This document shows positions 1 through 9,400 of a DNA stretch of 17,495 bases, in pieces. How positions within the stretch are numbered: position 1 is the stretch's first letter; the number at the start of each line of letters is the position of its first letter. This stretch comes from JAUXFS01 sp050329575. GTDB lineage: Bacteria > Pseudomonadota > Alphaproteobacteria > Rhodospirillales > Defluviicoccaceae. The position numbers and the translations under genes are program-made. A model generated the notes under the pieces. The model made no database searches, had not been told where the DNA came from, and saw only the letters and a list, made by a program, of their open reading frames with translations. The stretch lies in the NCBI GenBank assembly GCA_050329575.1, contig JBHJOP010000126.1, positions 1 to 17,495 on the forward strand, given 5' to 3'.

Positions 1-102
1 GTAGAGGATATCCTCTAGGGCCGCGACACAGGCCCGCCGGGTCTCGGCGCGATTCGCCCGCGAAGCCCCGATCTCGGCGCGCTGTTCCGTGGTCAGATCC
101 AT
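1..102 (-). CDS. Partial 5' end of an unidentified protein (runs off left edge)
   Basis: An open frame starts at ATG 102-100 on the minus strand and runs 34 codons to the window edge without a stop. It begins MDLTTEQRAEIGASRANRAE and looks helical and charged. I do not recognise the family from so short a piece. The start is supported by a GGGGA ribosome-binding-like sequence 9 bases upstream and by a promoter-like TTGCGC-17-TACAGT pair further upstream (132-160), which would give a leader of about 20 bases. It is divergent from the tmRNA gene. It could be a chance frame, but promoter, Shine-Dalgarno and start all line up. Confidence 0.5.
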   Translation of the reverse strand, partial: MDLTTEQRAEIGASRANRAETRRACVAALEDILY

Positions 103-131
103 GGCAGGGGTCCCCGAGCGGTGGGTTGGGC

Positions 132-160
132 ACTGTAGCGGTTTCGCGAACGGGGCGCAA
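132..160 (-). promoter_or_regulatory. Putative sigma70-like promoter for the left-edge gene
   Basis: On the minus strand, TTGCGC (160-155), a 17-base spacer and TACAGT (137-132) form a sigma70-type pair. Transcription would start near 125, just ahead of the ATG at 102. The -35 hexamer is the same as the one I propose for the divergent tmRNA promoter. Not experimentally supported; based only on match and spacing. Confidence 0.45.
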
Positions 161-175
161 AGGCCGCGTCGTTGC

Positions 176-205
176 TTGCGCAAGAGCGGGAGGATAGCGT
201 ATATT
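176..205 (+). promoter_or_regulatory. Putative tmRNA (ssrA) promoter
   Basis: TTGCGC (176-181), an 18-base spacer and TATATT (200-205) lie directly upstream of the tmRNA acceptor piece. The -10 matches the consensus at 5 of 6 positions and is one of the few AT-rich spots in this GC-rich window. Initiation near 212 would place the start right at the first structured part of the tmRNA precursor. An alternative -35 (TTGCTT, 172-177) has poorer spacing. Confidence 0.55.
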
Positions 206-291
206 ATCAGGGTCGAGAGATCGACTATGGCGATAAACGCTCTACGGAATAAGCGTTGCGGACCCGGGGGCAGTGCCCGGCGCCTCCACCA

Positions 292-328
292 ACTCTCTCA
301 GGCACCGACCTGAAGGGCCTTGAACTGC
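292..328 (+). other. Internal transcribed spacer of the permuted tmRNA precursor
   Basis: These 37 bases separate the CCA end of the acceptor piece from the first G of the acceptor stem's 5' strand. In alphaproteobacterial tmRNA this segment is removed during maturation, leaving two non-covalently paired RNAs. The CCA is encoded (289-291). The exact cuts are inferred from the acceptor stem pairing. Confidence 0.75.
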
Positions 329-413
329 GGGGGCGAAACAGGATCGACGCGCGTGGTAAAGGTATGGTTTTCGCCCGGCATGGTACCGCCGTTATCGGGC
401 CAAGCTTACAAAT

Positions 414-449
414 GCCAACGACAACGAGGCATTTGCTCTCGCCGCTTAA
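414..449 (+). other. ssrA: tmRNA tag reading frame, ANDNEAFALAA-stop
   Basis: The resume codon GCC (414-416) starts an 11-codon frame reading ANDNEAFALAA and ending in TAA (447-449). With the alanine carried by the tmRNA itself, the tag would be AANDNEAFALAA. The AND start and LAA end are the usual SspB- and ClpX-recognised parts of an ssrA tag. The stop codon lies in the loop of a small hairpin, CGCC (440-443)/GGCG (450-453), as in other tmRNAs. Confidence 0.93.
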
Positions 450-532
450 GGCGTGAACGGGGTTCGGGAGGCACCTGGCAACAGAAGCCTCCCACTCCCT
501 GCCGGGGCCGCAACCCGATGACGCGATAGGCG

Positions 533-1006
533 ATGACCGACGGCTCGCTCCCCTACGATCAATGGATCGAAGAGGCGCTGCGTGGCGTCATTCACCGCTC
601 CATCGCCCACATCACGACGAACGGTCTGCCCGGAGACCACCATTTCTACGTCACCTTCCGCACCGACGCCGACGGCGTCGAGATGGCGCCCGAGCTGCGG
701 GCCCGGCACCCGGCGGAAATGACCATCGTCCTGCAGCACCAGTTCTGGGATCTGGAGGTCGCCGCCGACGTCTTTGCCGTGACCCTGAGATTCCAGGGCA
801 AGCCCCAGCGGCTGCGGGTGCCGATCGGCGCGATCACCGCCTTCGGCGATCCCTCGGTGAACTTCGGGCTTCAGCTCAAGCGGATCGTCGTCGACCACAA
901 CGGGGACGGAGGGCCGGGCCGTCCGCAGCCGACGGCGCTCGACCGCGGCCCGGACAAGGGCGGAACCGGCGAGGTCGTCACCCTCGACAATTTCCGTAAA
1001 AAGTAA
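533..1006 (+). CDS. sspB: SspB family ClpXP adaptor protein
   Basis: SspB binds the N-terminal part of the ssrA tag and tethers tagged proteins to the ClpXP protease in the cytoplasm. The 157-aa product has the alphaproteobacterial SspB core, including GLPGDHHFYVTFRT (31-44), EMTIVLQHQFWDLEV (62-76) and ITAFGDPSVNFGLQ (101-114). A low-complexity linker rich in G, P and D (about 123-146) follows. The conserved C-terminal tail EVVTLDNFRKK probably serves as the ClpX-binding peptide, by analogy with other SspB proteins. ATG 533 is the first ATG after an in-frame TAG at 527-529; the Shine-Dalgarno is weak. It starts about 15 bases after the tmRNA structure ends, so the two may share a transcript. 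Confidence 0.93.
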   Translation: MTDGSLPYDQWIEEALRGVIHRSIAHITTNGLPGDHHFYVTFRTDADGVEMAPELRARHPAEMTIVLQHQFWDLEVAADVFAVTLRFQGKPQRLRVPIGAITAFGDPSVNFGLQLKRIVVDHNGDGGPGRPQPTALDRGPDKGGTGEVVTLDNFRKK

Positions 1007-1016
1007 GAAATAGACG

Positions 1017-1050
1017 GACCGCCGCGGCGGTCGTGACGGCCGATCCGGCC
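1017..1050 (+). other. Inverted repeats downstream of sspB
   Basis: A perfect 16-base palindrome (GACCGCCGCGGCGGTC, 1017-1032) and a second short inverted repeat (GGCCG-ATC-CGGCC, about 1038-1050) lie just after the sspB stop. They could form RNA hairpins between sspB and the class I fumarase. There is no T-run after them on the plus strand, so a standard intrinsic terminator is not supported. An operator or mRNA end-protection element is possible. Confidence 0.35.
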
Positions 1051-1129
1051 GGCTTGCGCCGACGGTTCGTCCCCGCAGGCGACGCGGCCGTCGGCGGCGT
1101 TCGACAACACGGCTTGCGAGGATCCCGAT

Positions 1130-2755
<1,626 letters not shown>

Positions 2756-2764
2756 CCCCGGGCG

Positions 2765-3400
2765 ATGGGGGCAGCGGAACTTCGCTTCGACGGACCGGCG
2801 GACGCGCCGCTGACGATCGCGCTCGCCCACGGTGCCGGCGCGCCGATGGACAGCCCGTTCATGGCGGCGTTCGCGGACGGCTTGGCGGCGCGCGGCTGGC
2901 GGATCGCCCGCTTCGAGTTCCCGTACATGGCGGAACGCCGCCTCTCGGGGCGCAGCCGGCCGCCCGACCGGGCCGCGGTCCTGGTCGACTGCTGGCGGGC
3001 GGTGGTCAGCCGGCTCGGGCCGCAACGGCTCGTCCTCGGCGGCAAGTCGCTGGGCGGGCGGATGGCCAGCCTGATCGCCGACGACGCCGGGGTGCTGGGC
3101 CTTGTCTGTCTCGGCTACCCCTTCCATCCGCCGGGCCGACCGGCGAGCACGCGCACCGATCACTTGCGATGCCTGCGCACGCCGGCCCTGGTCCTGCAGG
3201 GCACCCGCGATCCGTTCGGATCGAGCGACGAGGTTGCCGGCTACGCCCTGTCTCCGGCCATCCGCGTCCACTGGCTCGCCGACGGCGATCACGGGTTCAC
3301 GCCGCGCAAGACCTCCGGGCGCACGGAGCGACAGAACTGGGACGAGGGCGTCGCGGCGGTGGACGCCTTCGTCGCCTCGCTCGCCGGCCCCGTGGACTGA
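2765..3400 (+). CDS. Alpha/beta hydrolase, KANL3/Tex30-like
   Basis: This 211-aa protein is a small serine hydrolase of the dienelactone-hydrolase/Tex30-like group; its substrate is unknown. An early strand and oxyanion-type loop (IALAHGAGAPMDSPF, 18-32) comes first. The nucleophile elbow is GGKSLGG with Ser95, and the likely acid is D149 in QGTRDP. The catalytic histidine is H176 in DGDHGF, so the triad is complete. The start is ATG 2765, 9 bases after the fumarase stop, with only a weak GGGCG upstream. The stop lies one base before the GTG of fumC. This spacing implies one transcript with both fumarases. A metabolic link to fumarate is only suggested by position. Confidence 0.85.
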   Translation: MGAAELRFDGPADAPLTIALAHGAGAPMDSPFMAAFADGLAARGWRIARFEFPYMAERRLSGRSRPPDRAAVLVDCWRAVVSRLGPQRLVLGGKSLGGRMASLIADDAGVLGLVCLGYPFHPPGRPASTRTDHLRCLRTPALVLQGTRDPFGSSDEVAGYALSPAIRVHWLADGDHGFTPRKTSGRTERQNWDEGVAAVDAFVASLAGPVD

Positions 3401-3401
3401 C

Positions 3402-4808
3402 GTGACCGACGGCACCGCCACCCGCATCGAGACCGACAGCCTGGGCGCCGTAGCGGTGCCGGCCGACCGCTACTGGGGGGCGCAGACCCAGCGGGCGCTG
3501 CAGAACTTCCGCATCGGCGGCGAGCGCATGCCTGAACCGCTGATCAGGGCGCTCGGCATCCAGAAACGGGCGGCGGCCCGCGCCAACATGGCGCTTGGCG
3601 AACTCGACGCACGGATCGGCGAGGCGATCGCCGCCGCCGCCGCCGAAGTCGCGGATGGCCGGCTCGCCGATCACTTCCCGCTGGTCGTCTGGCAGACCGG
3701 CTCCGGCACCCAGACCCACATGAACGCCAACGAGGTGATCGCCAACCGCGCCATCGAGCTGCTCGGCGGCGAGATCGGCTCGAAACATCCGGTGCATCCC
3801 AACGACCACGTCAACCGCGGCCAGTCGTCGAACGATTCGATTCCGACCGCCATGCACATCGCCGCGGCGACGGAGTTGACGACCCGTCTCGAGCCGGCGC
3901 TCCGTCACCTGCACGCAGCCCTTCGCGCCAAGAGCGACGCCTTCGCCGCCATCTTCAAGATCGGCCGCACCCACGCCCAGGACGCGACACCGCTCACCCT
4001 CGGCCAGGAGTTCGGCGGCTATGCCGCCCAGATCGCCAACGGCATCGCGCGCGTCGAAGCCACCCTGCCGAGGTTGCTGCAACTCGCCCAAGGCGGTACC
4101 GCGGTCGGGACCGGTCTCAACGCGCGCGCCGGCTTCGCCGAGGCGTTCGCCGCCGAGGTGGCGAGGATCACCGGACTGCCGTTCGTCACTGCCCCCGACA
4201 AGTTCGAGGCGCTGGCCGCCCACGACGCCCTCGTCGAGGCGTCGGGGGCGCTGAACGTGCTCGCCGCCTCGCTCGCCAAGATCGGCAACGACATCCGTCT
4301 GCTCGCCTCGGGCCCCCGTTGCGGCATCGGCGAGTTGATCCTGCCCGCCAACGAGCCGGGCTCCTCGATCATGCCGGGCAAGGTCAATCCGACCCAGGTC
4401 GAGGCGTTGACCCAGGTGTGCGCGCAGGTGTTCGGCAACCACGTGACGATCACCGTCGCCGGCGCGTCCGGCCAGTTAGAGCTCAACGTGTTCAAGCCCG
4501 TGATCATCTACAACGTTCTGCAGTCGATCCGCCTGCTTGCCGATGCCTGCGTCAGCTTCGCCGACAACTGCGTCGCCGGGATCGAAGCCGACCGCGCCCG
4601 CATCGATGATCTGGTCCACCGTTCGCTGATGCTGGTCACCGCCCTCAACCCCCACATCGGCTACGACAACGCCGCCAGGATCGCCAGCAAGGCGCGCGCC
4701 GAAGGCAGGACCCTGAAGGAGGCCGCCGTCGAACTCGGCCTGGCGACGCCCGAGCAGTTCGACGCCTGGGTGCGCCCCGACAAGATGGTCGGGCCGCGCG
4801 AGGCGTAG
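3402..4808 (+). CDS. fumC: Fumarate hydratase, class II (FumC)
   Basis: This is the iron-independent, homotetrameric fumarase of the aspartase/fumarase superfamily. I place the start at GTG 3402, which gives 468 aa, the usual length; the frame is open further upstream but that part only shadows the preceding hydrolase. Visible features are TGSGTQTHMNANEV (99-112), the active-site HPNDHVNRGQSSND (132-145), the histidine of IGRTHAQDATP (H191) and the superfamily signature GSSIMPGKVNP (320-330) with the catalytic serine loop. It lies one base after the hydrolase stop, so translational coupling is likely. It ends 13 bases from the convergent VOC gene; I see no clear terminator between them. Confidence 0.95.
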   Translation: MTDGTATRIETDSLGAVAVPADRYWGAQTQRALQNFRIGGERMPEPLIRALGIQKRAAARANMALGELDARIGEAIAAAAAEVADGRLADHFPLVVWQTGSGTQTHMNANEVIANRAIELLGGEIGSKHPVHPNDHVNRGQSSNDSIPTAMHIAAATELTTRLEPALRHLHAALRAKSDAFAAIFKIGRTHAQDATPLTLGQEFGGYAAQIANGIARVEATLPRLLQLAQGGTAVGTGLNARAGFAEAFAAEVARITGLPFVTAPDKFEALAAHDALVEASGALNVLAASLAKIGNDIRLLASGPRCGIGELILPANEPGSSIMPGKVNPTQVEALTQVCAQVFGNHVTITVAGASGQLELNVFKPVIIYNVLQSIRLLADACVSFADNCVAGIEADRARIDDLVHRSLMLVTALNPHIGYDNAARIASKARAEGRTLKEAAVELGLATPEQFDAWVRPDKMVGPREA

Positions 4809-4821
4809 ACGGCGTCCCCGG

Positions 4822-5298
4822 TCAGCGCAGCAGATTGGCGAAGGCCTGCACGCTCGCCAGCATCCGGTCGACGGCCGCCGGAACGAGCCGGGTGGCGATC
4901 GACCAGTGGTGGCCGAACGGATCGACGAAGCGCCCGCAGCGGTCCCCCCAGGCCATCGTCGCGACCGGCATGACAACCATCGCGCCTTCCGCGGCGGCAC
5001 GCGCGAACACCGCGTCGACGTCGGCGACGTAAAGGTGGATGGGGACGGGGCTGCCGCCGAGGGCCAGCGGCGAGCGGCTGCCATGCTCCGGGAACGCGTC
5101 GGCGAGCATGACGGCGCCGCCGCCGATTTGGATCGCCGCGTGCACCAGACGATGGCCATCCGCCGCCGGCACTCGCATCAGTTCCACGGCCTCGAACACC
5201 CGCCCGTAGAAGCGGATCGCCGCGTCGGCGCCGTCGACGATCAGCAGCGGTGTCACCTCGCCGAACCCCGCCGGGACGAGAGCTTCGCGATCGCTCAT
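4822..5298 (-). CDS. VOC superfamily (glyoxalase/PhnB-like) protein
   Basis: This 158-aa protein belongs to the vicinal oxygen chelate fold, PhnB-like branch. The start of the domain is EVTPLLIVDGADAAIRFYGR (14-33). The second half has PIHLYVADVDAVFARA (86-101) and the closing signature WGDRCGRFVDPFGHHWSIAT (117-136). Members include glyoxalases, resistance proteins and many of unknown role, and the substrate here cannot be told. The start at ATG 5298-5296 is well supported by a GGAGGAAGGG sequence a few bases upstream. It is convergent with fumC and divergent from the LysE-type exporter, with 96 bases between the two starts. Confidence 0.88.
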   Translation of the reverse strand: MSDREALVPAGFGEVTPLLIVDGADAAIRFYGRVFEAVELMRVPAADGHRLVHAAIQIGGGAVMLADAFPEHGSRSPLALGGSPVPIHLYVADVDAVFARAAAEGAMVVMPVATMAWGDRCGRFVDPFGHHWSIATRLVPAAVDRMLASVQAFANLLR

Positions 5299-5394
5299 TG
5301 CCCTTCCTCCCCCGCTGCGATCGTCGCATCGATCGGCCGGGATCGCAACCTTCGTCCGGGACAACGGGCCCCCGACCGTGCTAACAGCCGCCCG

Positions 5395-6024
5395 ATGCCC
5401 GTCGAACCCGCAACCCTCGCCAAGTACGCCATCGCGGTGCTGGCGATCGTGGTCTCGCCGGGGCCGGACACCCTGTTGATCCTGCGCTACGCGCTGACCT
5501 CCGGCCGACGCGCCGGCTTCGCGGCGGTCGCCGGCGTGCAGGTCGGACTGATGATCCACACCGCGCTGGCGATCCTCGGCATCTCGGTGCTGATCGCCTC
5601 GTCGCCGCTGCTGTTCAAGGGTCTGGCGATCGCCGGCGCGCTCTACCTCGCCTGGCTCGGCCTCCAGGGGATGCGCGATGGTGCCGGCATCGGGATCGCC
5701 GCCGACGGGCCCGGGCGCGGCGTCGCCCGGGCGCTGCGCGACGCGGTGCTGACCAACCTTCTCAATCCGAAGGTGATCCTCTTGTTCCTGGCGCTGTTGC
5801 CCAACTTCTTGGTCGCCGGTCGCGGCGATGCGCCGGCCCAGTTGATCACGCTTGCCGCGGTGCTGATCGCCATCAACGTTGCCTGGCAGCTGCCGATGGC
5901 ATGGGCGGCCGAGGCGATCGGCCGTTGGCTCGGCCGGCCCGCGGTGCGGCGGACGGTGTCGCGCCTGACCGGCGCCGTCCTGATCGCGTTCGCCGTGCTG
6001 ATGCTCGGCGAACACCTCAGGTGA
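5395..6024 (+). CDS. LysE/RhtB family amino-acid exporter
   Basis: A 209-aa inner-membrane protein of the LysE/RhtB translocator family, which exports amino acids or related metabolites. The family signature SPGPDTLLILRYALTSGRRAG (from 21) follows the first membrane helix (about 10-30). Further helices are about 41-67, 71-92, 119-142, 148-170 and 189-206. GALYLAWLG (81-89) and TNLLNPK (120-126) are also typical. I chose ATG 5395 because the family motif then sits near residue 20; the frame stays open upstream but without family sequence. No good Shine-Dalgarno is visible. Exported substrate unknown. The gene ends 19 bases from the convergent small gene. Confidence 0.9.
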   Translation: MPVEPATLAKYAIAVLAIVVSPGPDTLLILRYALTSGRRAGFAAVAGVQVGLMIHTALAILGISVLIASSPLLFKGLAIAGALYLAWLGLQGMRDGAGIGIAADGPGRGVARALRDAVLTNLLNPKVILLFLALLPNFLVAGRGDAPAQLITLAAVLIAINVAWQLPMAWAAEAIGRWLGRPAVRRTVSRLTGAVLIAFAVLMLGEHLR

Positions 6025-6043
6025 TCGGCGCCGGGTCTCGCCG

Positions 6044-6268
6044 TCAGTGGCCGGGGCGGACTGCGAGACGGCCCGGCCGGCGGAAGACGCTCGACCAGGA
6101 CTGGGCCAGCCGACGCACGTAGGCGGCGACGTAGGCACTGCGCAGCGCCTGGCCGCGGGCCACGTAATGGTCGATGTCCGCTCTCGTCAGCTCCGAAAAG
6201 GGCGACGCCGCGATGTCGGGAACCTTGGCGCCGATTCTGGTCCGTCGGGGACTGTCAGATCTGCTCAT
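6044..6268 (-). CDS. Small basic protein of unknown function (74 aa)
   Basis: The frame starts at ATG 6268-6266, 9 bases after a strong GGAGG, and encodes 74 residues, arginine-rich at both ends. The first ~18 residues look disordered. The rest (SELTRADIDHYVARGQALRS, 24-43, then AYVAAYVRRLAQSW) looks like two amphipathic helices. This resembles the many short, basic, helix-forming proteins of alphaproteobacteria, such as DUF1127-like ones, but I cannot assign a family. It has no membrane helix. A possible promoter lies about 110 bases upstream, leaving a leader of about 100 bases. It is downstream of the AsmA gene on the same strand, separated by 212 bases. Confidence 0.72.
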   Translation of the reverse strand: MSRSDSPRRTRIGAKVPDIAASPFSELTRADIDHYVARGQALRSAYVAAYVRRLAQSWSSVFRRPGRLAVRPGH

Positions 6269-6377
6269 AGCCGTCAACCTCCAACAGGGTTGAACACACC
6301 CGTCGACAGATCCTCCCGAATTTTCTTGGCTGATGCGTTCGGCGGGTTCCTGTCCGGTCCGCGCCGTGATTGCCGCA

Positions 6378-6406
6378 AAGGTAATTTTGTTTCGCCTCCG
6401 CTTCAA
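6378..6406 (-). promoter_or_regulatory. Possible promoter for the 74-aa protein gene
   Basis: On the minus strand TTGAAG (6406-6401), a 17-base spacer and TACCTT (6383-6378) lie in the most AT-rich stretch of this gap. The -10 match is only moderate (3 of 6). It would give the small gene its own transcript with a leader of about 100 bases. Otherwise the gap 6269-6480 holds no gene that I can support. Confidence 0.3.
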
Positions 6407-6480
6407 GCTGTTTGTTGCATTGCAGCAGAAGCGCCGTCGTGGTTGCGGCTTTTCGGCAACACCCGCGGGCACCCCCGGGG

Positions 6481-9400
6481 CTACGGTCCTCCGGTCCCGG
6501 CGGTGGGTCCGGCGGGGCGCGCCTCGGCCGCCTTGCCGGCACCCAGGCGGCGGATCTTTCGCTTCAGGGCGGGGATGCGGATCGCCGCCGACAGGTCGCC
6601 GGCGTCGATCTTGACCTCGGGGGCATCGAGCGCGCCGCGCATCCAGAACGGCAGGATCGCGACCTGATCGGGGCCCGGCTCGCCGCCGGTCAGGCCGGCG
6701 AACACCCCGGGCGTCATCTGCAACCGCCCGGCGATGTCGAGGTGCCATGCCGCCAGATCGGCCGTACCGTGGGCGGAACCGTCGCCGAAGGCGGTGGCGA
6801 AGCGCATGTCGTCGCAGCGGACGACGCCGGCCGCAATCGTGTAGGTCGCCGACAGGGTGCCGCCCGCCGCCGCCGCCCGGTCGCCGTCGAGGTTCGCGGC
6901 GACCCGGTTCAGTCCTTCCACCACCGCCAACAGCGGGGCCAAAGCACCGCCCGCGGCGGTGGCGTCGGTCTCGACACCGGTCACGCGCACCGATCCCGAT
7001 CCGCGGAGCGCCGCCACCCACTGGGCGACGCTCGATCCGGCGCTCGTCAAACGGCCGTCCGCCGTCATCCGGCCCCGGACGGCCGGTCCGCCGGCGGCGG
7101 CGCGGATGGCGAGGCCGAGGTCGGCATCGTCGAGCCCGAACGTCGCCTCGATGCGCGGTTCGGCGTCGGTCTGAAGCCGGCCGGCGGCCCGCAGCGCGCC
7201 GCCGAACAGGGTGGCGGTCAGCCGTTCGGCGGCGAGGACCCCGGCGGTGAGCGTCGCCTGCAGATCGACGGCCTCCAGCACGCCACCGGGAAACACGATC
7301 GCCGCCGCGGTGAGCGCGAGGTCGGCGTCGAGACGGTCGAGCCCGGCGACAGGGATCGGTTCGCTCGACCACGGCGGGCCGAAGGACGCGGCCGTCGGTC
7401 GCGGCGCCTCCGCGGCGACGCCCGGCGACGGCGGCAACCGCCAGGACACCGGCACCCGGTGCGCCGCCCCCGCCGCCCCCGCCGCTCGATCCACGGGCAG
7501 GAAAGGGGTGATCGCCACCGGCCCGGTGGCGAGCGCGGCGCTCACCTTCGGGCGCCGCCCGCCGAAGTCGGCGGCGAGGGTCCCGGAAACGTCGGTGCCG
7601 GCGACCGTCGCCGCGATCGCGCCGACGGCGACTTCCGACCCATCGGCGCGGACCCGGCCGGTGACGGCGAACGGGCCGATCCGTCCCGACGGCCGGTACC
7701 CGGCGGCGAACACCGCCAGCAGTCGGCCGACGTCCTCGCCGCCGAGGGCCAGTCCGCCGTCGAAGCGGGGCGCCGTCGAGAGATCGAGCGTGCCGTCGAG
7801 TGCCAGTTCGCCGGCATCGGTCGTCACCGCGACGGCGATCGCCGGCCGGCCGACGGGGCCCTCGGCGCGGCCGCTGACGGTCGACGGACCCAGCGCGCCG
7901 ACGAACGGCGGCGACGGCAGGTCGAGCGCTCGCAGCAACCGGTCGCCATCGGCGACCGCGAGGTCGAAGCGCAGCCCGGTCATCGCGGGCGTGCCGCCGA
8001 GCCCGTCGATGCCGCCGGCGATGTCGATCGCGGTGCCGGCGAAGTCGGCGACATGCGCCCGGTGCACGTCCAGCGCGCCGTCGAACAGGGTGACGTCGAG
8101 CACGATGTCGCGGGCCGCGGTGCCGCGGTAGCCGAGGGTCCCGATGTGGACCCTGAGACCGGCATCGAACGAGTCGAGCCTGATCGGCGCCGGCGACGAC
8201 CGACGCGGCCGGTCGGGCGCGGCGGCGGGGCCGGGGCGGCGTACGGGAGCGCCAGCGTCCGCCGGCAGGTAGGCGTCGACGTTGACGCGATCGATGGCGA
8301 GGTCGGCGCCGAGCGCCGGCCGGCGGGCGATCGCCCACGTCACTCCGCCGGTGGTCCGCGAGCCGTCGATCCGGGCGTCGATGTCCCGCAGCTGCACCAG
8401 TTCCGGATACGCCGCCAGCTTGCCGCGGATCGTGAACGTCCGCAGCCGCCCGGGTGGGACACCGGCGACGTCGACCCCGAGCCAGTCGAGGACGCCGAGC
8501 AGGTCGGCGCTCCTGGCATCGATCTCGCCCTCGAAACGCGGTGCGCCGTCCGGGGCGGTCACCGTTCCGGACACCGACACCTCCGATCCGCCCGGCAACA
8601 GCGCCGAGAGACCGCCAAGCGTGATCGCGCCGTCGGCGAGGCCGGCGGTGGCTCGGAGGCGACGGACGACGCCGCCGCGATAGACGACGGCATCCGCCGA
8701 CAGGGCGGCCGAGACGGTGATCGCGCTCGGCAGCCGCCACGGCGGCGCCTCCCTTCTCTCCCGTTGGCCGCGATCGGCGGTCGCGGCACCGGACGGACCC
8801 GCCACCGCCGGCATCGCCAGCCAGGCGTCGAGGTCGATCGGGCCGAGATCGACAACCGCGGAGACGGCGATCGACTCGCCGAGGGCGGCGGTCGCGGCGC
8901 CGCTGACCCGGGTGTCGCCGAGGCGGAGCGCGAGCGCGTCGATCGCCACCTCGGAGGCGGAGGCGGCGAGTTCGGCCTCCCCTTCGAACGGCTGGGCGAG
9001 AAACCCGCTGCGGACGCCTGGAAAGACGGCCCGGACCAGCTCGGCCACGCTCTCGCCGGCGGCGGTCGCCCGTCCTTCGAAGCGGGGCGAGCCGCCCGCA
9101 TCGCGGACGACGCCACCGAGCTCCAGTCGCGCATTCCCGGCGTCGGTGGACAGCGTCACGGTGATCGGCAACGGCCGACCGTCGACGACCTCGCCGGCGC
9201 TCAGTCCGAAACCGATCGGCACGCCATGGCGCCGCAGATCGCCGCGCACCGTGAACGGTCCCCTCGGCGATGCCGCCGAAAGGGTCGCGTTCACCGCGTC
9301 GATCCGCCAATCGATGCCGGCCGCGGGCTCGCGATAGACGACGACGCCGTGTTCGATCTCGACCTCGTCCAGCCGCACCGTCGTCGAGGCGGCGGCCACG

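Larger units (their letters stand above)
212..517 (+). ncRNA. ssrA: Circularly permuted two-piece tmRNA (alphaproteobacterial type)
   Basis: This is transfer-messenger RNA, which rescues stalled ribosomes and tags the nascent protein for proteolysis. The gene is permuted: the tRNA 3' half comes first (about 212-291, ending GCCTCC-ACCA), then an internal spacer (292-328), then the tRNA 5' half plus tag frame (329 on). The 7-bp acceptor stem pairs GGGGGCG (329-335) with CGCCTCC (281-287). It contains the G3-U70 wobble (G331-U285), the alanine identity signal. The sequence after the 5' half (GAAACAGGATCGACG) is the typical tmRNA D-region. The T-arm is CCGGG (264-268)/CCCGG (276-280). After the tag come a hairpin (466-472/487-493) and an outer GGGTT:AACCC helix (460-464/512-516), which I use as the approximate 3' limit. 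Both ends are estimates; processing into two pieces is inferred from the family. Confidence 0.93.

Noticed and set aside
89..529. Short plus-strand frames across the tmRNA region (89-313, 256-456, 320-529)
   Set aside because: They overlap a well-supported structured RNA, have no ribosome-binding sites and no protein-like composition.
1017..1032. The palindrome after sspB as an intrinsic terminator
   Set aside because: No T-run follows on the sspB strand. The T-rich side lies on the opposite strand, where no gene needs a terminator. Kept only as an inverted repeat.
3102..3401. N-terminal extension of FumC into the hydrolase gene
   Set aside because: The extra 100 residues are an arginine/proline-rich shadow of the hydrolase; GTG 3402 gives the normal FumC length.
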